A stretch of DNA of 5,076 nucleotides, taken from contig JAGUUF010000067.1 in assembly GCA_020063545.1 (NCBI GenBank), positions 1 to 5,076 on the forward strand, written 5' to 3'. The notes beneath the pieces are model-generated. The model was given only the letters and a program-made list of their open reading frames with translations. It was not told the DNA's origin and made no database searches. This document shows positions 1-5,076 of the stretch, in pieces. This DNA comes from Cytophagales bacterium (GTDB lineage: Bacteria; Bacteroidota; Bacteroidia; Cytophagales; Cyclobacteriaceae). Numbering within the stretch: position 1 is the stretch's first letter; the number at the start of each line of letters is the position of its first letter. A program made the position numbers and the translations under genes.

Positions 1-52
1 AAACTGCATAGTGGTTGTATTTACGACCTGAATATACCAAAAATTGAGTTTG

Positions 53-87
53 AAAAATCCTGTTAACTGCTCCTTTACAGGTTTTTT
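53..87. terminator. Possible weak hairpin terminator upstream of the SPOR/OmpA gene
   Basis: CCTGT (59-63) pairs with ACAGG (77-81) across a 13-nt loop. After a T/T mismatch (58/82) the stem can extend through AAAAA (53-57) against TTTTT (83-87). On the + strand the GC-containing stem is followed by a run of seven T (82-88), and on the minus strand by ATTTTTC, so it could act in both directions. The core stem is only 5 bp and the loop is long, so this is a weak candidate. It would separate whatever lies upstream from the gene at 161. Confidence 0.27.
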
Positions 88-160
88 TCATCCCATACCA
101 TCCTGCCATGCCGATTGAATATTCGATTACCTTCAGTAATTTCCACAAAATTTTAATCAT

Positions 161-1330
161 ATGCCCCTCTCAAAATTTAGTACGGTATTTATACTCGGTC
201 TCATGGTAGGCAGCCAGGCCGTAGCCCAGCAGTATTATGTGGTTATCGGTGCGTTTGCCATTGAATCGAACGCCCAAAAATTTACCGGTTATGCCCGCAA
301 CCAGCGCTATGATGCCGAGTATCGGCTCAACGCAAACCGTAACCTGTTTTATGTATATGTACTGAAAACTGCCAGCAGAAAAGAAGCCTATGCGCAAACC
401 ATCCGGCTGCAGAAAGAGACCGAATACAAAGACGCCTGGGCATTTTACGGAATGCTTGGCGATGACAAGCCGGCTGCCGAACTAAAACCCGAGCCGGTAA
501 AAGAACCGGTAACCGTACAACCGCTTACCCAACCCGTTGAAGAAAAGAAACCGGAAGAAGTTACCATTGAAGAAGTAGCGCCTGAGCCGCAGCCGGTAGT
601 AAGCAATGAACTCGCCATGCCGAAACCACGCGGCAAGTTTTTCCGGTTTCAGATCACAACAACGGACGGTCGGCTGGTGCCCGGTGAGGTGCACTACGTT
701 GACCGCGTACAGGGCCGCGATATTGCCACATACAAAACCGGTGACCTGGTGGACATACTAAAACCCAATGACGACAGGCCGATGACAATTGTGTGCGGGA
801 TTTTTGGGTTTAAAGAGGTAGTAAAAGTAATTGATTACAACGACCCGGCACTTACGGATGGAGCCGCACAAGGTAACAACGGAGAATGGGTTATTTCCTA
901 CCAGCTCGAGCGGATGAAAAAGGGCGATGTTTCGGTAATGTATAATGTATCGTTTTACAAAGATGCCGTGGTGATGCTGCCTAAATCAAAATCCGAACTG
1001 GATGAACTGGTAACCATGATGCAGCTAAATCCGAAATACAAAATCAAAATTCACGGGCACTGCAACGGCAATTACAGCAAGCGCAAAATCATTGCACTCG
1101 GTAAGCCTAAGAATTATTTCGAGATGAAAGGATCGGACGAAAAAAACGGCTCTTCCAAAGAATTGTCAAAACTCAGGGCAGAAGCCGTTCAGGCATACCT
1201 GGCTGAACATGGTATTGATAAAAAACGCACCGAACTGTTTGCCTGGGGTGGTACCAACATGCTGGTAGGCGAGAATAGTTCAAGCGCCCGCTTAAACGAC
1301 CGCATTGAAATTGAAATACTGGAAGACTAA
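161..1330 (+). CDS. Secreted SPOR-domain / OmpA-like peptidoglycan-associated protein
   Basis: The 389-residue protein starts with a signal peptide: Lys at 5, a hydrophobic core at 8-17, and likely cleavage after A-V-A at 20-22. No lipobox Cys is present, so it is probably soluble in the periplasm or loosely wall-bound. Residues about 24-98 look like a SPOR domain (opening Q-Y-Y-V-V-I-G-A-F), a family known to bind glycan strands lacking stem peptides. Residues about 103-147 are a Pro/Glu/Val/Lys-rich linker. Residues about 158-245 form a beta-rich domain I cannot name firmly; it resembles carboxypeptidase-regulatory-like folds. Residues about 256-389 are an OmpA C-terminal-like domain with L-S-K-L-R-A at 335-340 and a final N-D-R-I-E-I. 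The usual G-H-T-D is G-H-C-N (299-302), so the Asp that contacts the peptide stem is Asn, and about 22 extra residues lie between it and Arg339. The only cysteines are 212 and 301. ATG at 161 is preceded by A/T-rich sequence without a Shine-Dalgarno, and the signal peptide supports this start. The likely role is envelope anchoring or organisation; the exact function is unknown. Confidence 0.9.
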   Translation: MPLSKFSTVFILGLMVGSQAVAQQYYVVIGAFAIESNAQKFTGYARNQRYDAEYRLNANRNLFYVYVLKTASRKEAYAQTIRLQKETEYKDAWAFYGMLGDDKPAAELKPEPVKEPVTVQPLTQPVEEKKPEEVTIEEVAPEPQPVVSNELAMPKPRGKFFRFQITTTDGRLVPGEVHYVDRVQGRDIATYKTGDLVDILKPNDDRPMTIVCGIFGFKEVVKVIDYNDPALTDGAAQGNNGEWVISYQLERMKKGDVSVMYNVSFYKDAVVMLPKSKSELDELVTMMQLNPKYKIKIHGHCNGNYSKRKIIALGKPKNYFEMKGSDEKNGSSKELSKLRAEAVQAYLAEHGIDKKRTELFAWGGTNMLVGENSSSARLNDRIEIEILED

Positions 1331-1340
1331 TTACCCTGCT

Positions 1341-3203
1341 ATGCTGCACAATAAAAGCCATACCCTTTGGGTCGTACTTCTTTTGGCCATTACGCGTTCA
1401 ATTGCTTCTGGCCAAATCCAGGTTTATCCCCCGCACTGGTGGGTAGGAATGAAAAATCCTTCTTTACAGGTAATGATTTACGGATCGGGTATTGGCAATG
1501 GAAAACCGGAAGTAACAATAAAGTATCCGGGGGTTCAGGTTACCCGTGTGCACTATCCCGAAAATCCGAATTACTTGTTTATTGACTTATCATTATCATC
1601 CAAAGCAGTATCCGGAAAATTTGCGATAAACATTAAATCCGGATCACAAGCCACTTCACTTGATTACGTGCTAAAGCCCCGAAGAAGCGGAAACGGAACC
1701 GAGTTTGCCCAAGGCGTAACTTCGGCCGACCTGGTTTATTTGCTGATGCCCGATAGGTTCAGCAATGGCGATCCATCCAACGATCGCATCCCCGGGCTGC
1801 GCGATCAAAGTTTAAACCGCGATTCGATCTTTCATAGGCACGGAGGAGATTTACAAGGCGTAATTAACCATTTAGATTACCTGCAGGATTTAGGCGTTAC
1901 GGCCCTTTGGATGACCCCGGTAATCCAGAACGACATGCCCAACCGCACCGAGCACGGTTATGCGTTTACCAACCACTACAAAATTGAACCCAGGCTGGGA
2001 GGAGAAGAACAATATAAAAAACTTGGGTATGAACTGCACAGGCGCGGCATGAAACTGGTACAGGATGCCGTATATAACCACGTTGGCCTCTACCATTTTA
2101 CCGTGCAGGATAAGCCCATGCGCGACTGGCTGCACGAGTGGCCTGCCTACACCAACACCACCTACAAAGATCAAACCCTGTTCGATACTTACGCTGCCGC
2201 AAGCGACCGTAAAAAAATGACGGACGGGTGGTTTACACCCATGATGCCCGACCTGAACCACCATAATCCGTTTGTGGCCAATTACCTGATACAACACGCC
2301 ATCTATTGTGTGGAAGAATTTGCGGTTGACGGCTGGCGCATTGATACCTACTTCTACAACGATCTTGAATTTATGAACCGGTGTAACAAGGCGTTGCTCG
2401 ATGAGTATCCGAAGCTAACGCTGTTTGGGGAAACCTGGGTGCATGGAACCGTAAACCAGGCCTTCTTTGCTGAAAATAACCTAAACGTGCCGTTTAAAAG
2501 CAACCTGCCCGGGGTAACCGATTTCCAATCGCTGTTCTATGGAATACAGGCTGCAGTAAATGAAAAATTCGGATGGACAGAAGGTGTAAACAAACTCTAC
2601 CAGACGCTCTCGAATGATATCCTGTATAAAGATCCAATGAAGAATGTAATCTTCCTCGACAACCACGACCTGAGCCGGTTTTTTTCGGTTGTTGGCGAAG
2701 ATTTAAACAAAATAAAAATAGCCTTTACCTGGCTGCTCACCTGCCGGGGGATACCCCAATTGTATTACGGTGGAGAAATTTTAATGAAAGGCATAACCAA
2801 CCCTGACGGCTGGGTGCGGCTGGATTTTCCGGGCGGGTGGCCTGGCGATAAGGTTAACAAATTCACAGCCGAAGGCCGTACCAAAGAAGAAAACGAAGTC
2901 TTCAACCTCATCCGCACGCTCGCCAACTACCGTAAAAAATCAAGCGCACTTACTTCCGGTAAATTCATGCACTACCTGCCCGTGGAGGGTGTGTATGTTT
3001 ACTTCCGGTATGATGACAGGCAAACCGTTATGTGTGTAATGAATACCAACGAAAAGGAAATGACAGTTGAGTTTTCAAAATATGGTGAACAAACTACAGG
3101 CTTCACAAAAGCTACAAATGTTTTATCGGGCGAAAATTTAACAACTTCTTCGTCCGTCAAGGTTATGCCGATGAGCCTCGTGGTTCTGGAACTTAAAAAA
3201 TAG
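1341..3203 (+). CDS. Secreted GH13 alpha-glucan hydrolase, cyclomaltodextrinase/neopullulanase (SusA-like) type
   Basis: This 620-residue enzyme hydrolyses alpha-1,4-glucosidic bonds, probably in maltooligosaccharides, cyclodextrins or pullulan in the periplasm. The signal peptide is residues 1-24 (Lys5, hydrophobic 9-17, likely cleavage after A-S-G), with no lipobox. Residues about 26-115 match the cyclomaltodextrinase N-terminal domain (P-P-H-W-W-V-G-M-K-N, later N-P-N-Y-L-F). The TIM barrel begins near 131 (L-V-Y-L-L-M-P-D-R-F-S-N-G-D). GH13 conserved regions are intact: D-A-V-Y-N-H (242-247), M-P-D-L-N (302-306), G-W-R-I-D (nucleophile Asp335), G-E-T-W (acid/base Glu364) and D-N-H-D (transition-state Asp443). 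G-I-P-Q-L-Y-Y-G-G follows at 470-478. The last 80 or so residues fit the cyclomaltodextrinase C-terminal beta domain. The frame is open upstream to a TTG at 1305 inside the previous gene. ATG 1341 is chosen because it is the first ATG and places the signal peptide at the N-terminus. It lies 10 bp after the SPOR/OmpA stop, suggesting one operon. Family is secure; exact substrate is not. Confidence 0.93.
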   Translation: MLHNKSHTLWVVLLLAITRSIASGQIQVYPPHWWVGMKNPSLQVMIYGSGIGNGKPEVTIKYPGVQVTRVHYPENPNYLFIDLSLSSKAVSGKFAINIKSGSQATSLDYVLKPRRSGNGTEFAQGVTSADLVYLLMPDRFSNGDPSNDRIPGLRDQSLNRDSIFHRHGGDLQGVINHLDYLQDLGVTALWMTPVIQNDMPNRTEHGYAFTNHYKIEPRLGGEEQYKKLGYELHRRGMKLVQDAVYNHVGLYHFTVQDKPMRDWLHEWPAYTNTTYKDQTLFDTYAAASDRKKMTDGWFTPMMPDLNHHNPFVANYLIQHAIYCVEEFAVDGWRIDTYFYNDLEFMNRCNKALLDEYPKLTLFGETWVHGTVNQAFFAENNLNVPFKSNLPGVTDFQSLFYGIQAAVNEKFGWTEGVNKLYQTLSNDILYKDPMKNVIFLDNHDLSRFFSVVGEDLNKIKIAFTWLLTCRGIPQLYYGGEILMKGITNPDGWVRLDFPGGWPGDKVNKFTAEGRTKEENEVFNLIRTLANYRKKSSALTSGKFMHYLPVEGVYVYFRYDDRQTVMCVMNTNEKEMTVEFSKYGEQTTGFTKATNVLSGENLTTSSSVKVMPMSLVVLELKK

Positions 3204-3228
3204 GTATTCGTTGCCGAGAACCAGCCTG

Positions 3229-3276
3229 CCAACTAACAACTACCAACCAACAACTACCAACCAACAACTACCAACT
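3229..3276. repeat. 14-bp tandem repeat between convergent genes
   Basis: The unit CCAACCAACAACTA occurs at 3243-3256 and 3257-3270 exactly and at 3229-3242 with one change (C to T at the sixth base). A partial copy, CCAACT, starts at 3271. The array holds no G on the + strand. It fills most of the 71-bp gap between the GH13 stop (3203) and the hrpB stop codon (complement of 3275-3277), and its last partial copy reaches into that stop codon. It may have grown by replication slippage. A role in transcription termination is possible but not shown. Confidence 0.9.
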
Positions 3277-5076
3277 ATAACCTTCGTTTCATCACTCCCC
3301 TAACCGCCTTTGCCTTCCATGGATCATCGGGCCAGGAATGTTTTGGGTACCGCCTTTTCAACTCCTTCTTTACTTCATGGTACAGGGTATTCCAGAAACT
3401 TTTCAGGTCTTGCGTAACCTGCACCGGCTTATAGCCTGGCGAAAGCAAATGCATGGTAACGTTTATGCGGCCGTCATTTACGGTGGGCGTATCGGGTAAT
3501 CCAAAAACCTCCTGCAGCCGTACTTCCATAACCGGTGATCGCCCGTCAGCGAAATACTGGATACCAATGAGCGAACCACTGGGAACTTCAAGCCGGGCGG
3601 GAGCCAGCCGGTTTACGCTTGCCTGAAGTGGATACGGTAGCATGCTGGTTAACGCTGCATGTAAATCAAGTTGCTGTAAATCATACCGGTTGTTTACCTG
3701 GTTCAAAAAAGCAGCAAGCCACTGGTGTACGGTGCCAAGCAATTGCTCATCCGATACATCGGGCCAGTTTTCGGATGGGCGCCATTGCCGCAGGCTCAGC
3801 ACCCGGTTTTGCCACTGCCGGTGCGTATCGTCCCACTTCAACAGCCGGAGGCCTTCATGTTGAATTGCCAGGCAAATTGTTTCAATACGCTTTTCATCCG
3901 GAATTTTGGGCAGCTGCTTCGTTGAAAGTACAAGGCTTCCAATTCGACTCTCAACAACGCCTTCAACCATACCCCGGACGCTGTCCCACCGGATTACTTC
4001 TTCAGTTTGAATATGACCGGCCAAATCATCAGGGTGTAGTGCAGCCGCCAGGAAAACCCTTCCTTCGCCAAAGCCTGCATCAAGCTGGGCGACAACAATC
4101 CACGGTGCATGAAGGAGCGGATCATGGGATGGTATTTTCACGATTCGCCCGCTCACCAGTTTATACCGCTCGCTGTGCTTATCAACCTGTTTTGCAATCC
4201 GATCAGGATAGGCCAATGCCAATAGTGCCCCGGTTTCGTATTCCTGTACAGATTCGTTACTGACCTCGACATTAAACATTCTTCGCCAGGTGGCGGCTAT
4301 ACGTTCAACGCGCTCCAGTGTTGAACGGTCGGCTGCTACACGTTCACCATTTCGCCACTTTCGCAGGGCGTCAACACGCAGCCATACGTCAGCGGCCGGT
4401 ACGTTTATCAGCGGGTCACGTTCTTCCAGTAACGCGGCCAAATCGCAAGCCAGCGCCATTTTTTCTTTATCTGCGCAAGCCAGCATGTGCCCTACACGGG
4501 GATGCGTAGGCAGCAACACCATTTTTTTACCGAGGTCAGTAATCCGGTTTGCTTTAAGGGCTTTTAATTGGATGAGTAAATCAGTAGCCTGGCTTACCGG
4601 TCCGGCAGGTGGTGGTGTTATCCACTTCAACTCATCCGGGGTATTGATGCCCCAGGCTTTTAACTCCAGCACCAAACCGGCCAGATCGGCTTCGAGTATT
4701 TCGGGCTTACGCTGGTCGGCCAGGTGGCGATGCACGGTTTCACTCCACAGGCGGTAACAAACACCCGGCCCCAGGCGACCGGCACGGCCAGCGCGTTGGT
4801 CGGCCGAATCCCTGGTTACTCGTACAGTTTCAAGCCGAGTGAGACCACTGCGAGGATCAAATCGGGGTACACGCGAAAATCCGGAATCAATGACAACTGA
4901 AATACCTTCAATAGTAAGTGAAGTCTCTGCAATTGAAGTGGCCAGCACAATCTTTCTTCTGCCTTTCTCATCTGGTAAAATTGCTTGTTGTTGTTGGGCG
5001 AAGGGCAGGTCGCCATACAGTGGCATCACTACTGCAGCCGGTTGCGATGCTTCAAGAAGTTCTGCGGTTCGCTTTA
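3275..5076 (-). CDS. hrpB: ATP-dependent helicase HrpB, C-terminal three-quarters (5' end beyond window)
   Basis: HrpB is a DEAH/RHA-family, RNA-helicase-like cytoplasmic ATPase; its cellular role in most bacteria is poorly defined. The frame stays open from the stop at 3275-3277 to the window edge, giving about 600 codons. Family members are roughly 800-840 residues, so about 200-240 N-terminal residues are missing, including the Walker A and DEAH-type motifs. In protein order: P-L-Y-G-D-L-P-F near 5020; helicase motif V, T-S-I-A-E-T-S (4939-4919); V-I-D-S-G soon after; motif VI, Q-R-A-G-R-A-G-R (4798-4775), carrying the arginine finger; the helicase-associated (HA2-like) region; and Y-P-D-R-I-A (4210-4193). 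The HrpB-specific C-terminal domain follows with V-P-S-G (from 3586), R-L-Q-E-V-F-G-L (from 3520) and R-Y-P-K-H-S-W-P-D-D-P, ending at 3320. That domain separates it from HrpA. The GTG at 5029 and ATG at 5026 are internal codons, because homologous sequence continues upstream (R-T-A-E-L-L-E-A-S). It converges on the GH13 gene, and no frameshift is visible. Confidence 0.95.
   Translation of the reverse strand, partial: KRTAELLEASQPAAVVMPLYGDLPFAQQQQAILPDEKGRRKIVLATSIAETSLTIEGISVVIDSGFSRVPRFDPRSGLTRLETVRVTRDSADQRAGRAGRLGPGVCYRLWSETVHRHLADQRKPEILEADLAGLVLELKAWGINTPDELKWITPPPAGPVSQATDLLIQLKALKANRITDLGKKMVLLPTHPRVGHMLACADKEKMALACDLAALLEERDPLINVPAADVWLRVDALRKWRNGERVAADRSTLERVERIAATWRRMFNVEVSNESVQEYETGALLALAYPDRIAKQVDKHSERYKLVSGRIVKIPSHDPLLHAPWIVVAQLDAGFGEGRVFLAAALHPDDLAGHIQTEEVIRWDSVRGMVEGVVESRIGSLVLSTKQLPKIPDEKRIETICLAIQHEGLRLLKWDDTHRQWQNRVLSLRQWRPSENWPDVSDEQLLGTVHQWLAAFLNQVNNRYDLQQLDLHAALTSMLPYPLQASVNRLAPARLEVPSGSLIGIQYFADGRSPVMEVRLQEVFGLPDTPTVNDGRINVTMHLLSPGYKPVQVTQDLKSFWNTLYHEVKKELKRRYPKHSWPDDPWKAKAVRGVMKRRL

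Noticed and set aside
1..66. Open frame from the window edge to a TAA at 64-66, possibly the C-terminus of an upstream gene
   Set aside because: Only 21 residues are visible with no recognisable motif, another + frame closes at 28-30, and the minus strand is also open here. It cannot be told from chance.
115..144. Possible Bacteroidota-type promoter: TTG at 115-117 and TAATTTCC at 137-144, 19 bp apart
   Set aside because: The spacing is suitable, but the -7 element departs from TAnnTTTG at its last two bases, including the conserved G. Such a match is expected by chance in A/T-rich sequence.
108..212. Small ORF starting at ATG 108 and overlapping the start of the SPOR/OmpA gene
   Set aside because: About 34 codons, out of frame with the main gene, no ribosome-binding site and no recognisable product.
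1305..1340. Extended N-terminus for the GH13 protein from a TTG at 1305
   Set aside because: It would add 12 residues in front of a well-formed signal peptide and overlap the upstream gene by 26 bp; the ATG at 1341 explains the N-terminus better.
3181..3223. Inverted repeat TGGTTCT / AGAACCA around the GH13 stop codon as a terminator
   Set aside because: The stem is only 7 bp with a 29-nt loop containing the stop codon, and no T run follows on the + strand.
3619..4757. Two + strand open frames (3619-4263 and 4290-4757) opposite hrpB
   Set aside because: They lie wholly antisense to a well-supported hrpB reading frame, and their translations are Arg/Ser/His/Gln-rich without recognisable domains. 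They are best explained by codon-phase effects on the opposite strand.
5024..5029. GTG at 5029 or ATG at 5026 as the start of the helicase gene
   Set aside because: The frame stays open to the window edge and the upstream codons fit HrpB helicase sequence. A start here would lack the nucleotide-binding motifs, so the gene is cut by the window, not truncated.

Overview
The window reads as chromosomal DNA from a member of the Bacteroidota, most likely the Cytophagia/Chitinophagia side. Three things suggest this: a SusA/cyclomaltodextrinase-type GH13 enzyme with its characteristic N- and C-terminal domains; an OmpA-like protein with a 'GH(T/C)NGN' loop that I associate from memory with Bacteroidota; and A/T-rich start regions with no good Shine-Dalgarno sequence. 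The assignment rests on protein character only.

Layout. Positions 1-160 are a leader/intergenic stretch with one weak hairpin followed by T residues (53-87). Two genes then lie on the + strand and are probably co-transcribed, 10 bp apart. The first (161-1330) is a secreted envelope protein with a SPOR domain, a Pro/Glu-rich linker, a beta-rich middle domain and an OmpA-like domain. The second (1341-3203) is a secreted, probably periplasmic, GH13 alpha-glucan hydrolase. Converging on them from the minus strand is the 3' three-quarters of hrpB, a DExH-box helicase gene whose 5' end lies beyond position 5076. The 71-bp convergent gap is mostly a 14-bp tandem repeat that runs into the hrpB stop codon.

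Functionally, the first protein should sit in the periplasm against peptidoglycan, and the second should break down maltooligosaccharides or cyclodextrins there. Nothing shows a direct partnership beyond gene order. HrpB is a cytoplasmic RNA-helicase-like protein and looks unrelated to the pair.

I see no mobile element, CRISPR array, RNA gene or clear new defence or biosynthetic system. The most interesting points are the altered peptidoglycan-binding site in the OmpA domain and the C-rich, almost G-free repeat between the convergent genes. That repeat could act as a Rho-dependent terminator, or as a G-quadruplex on the other strand.
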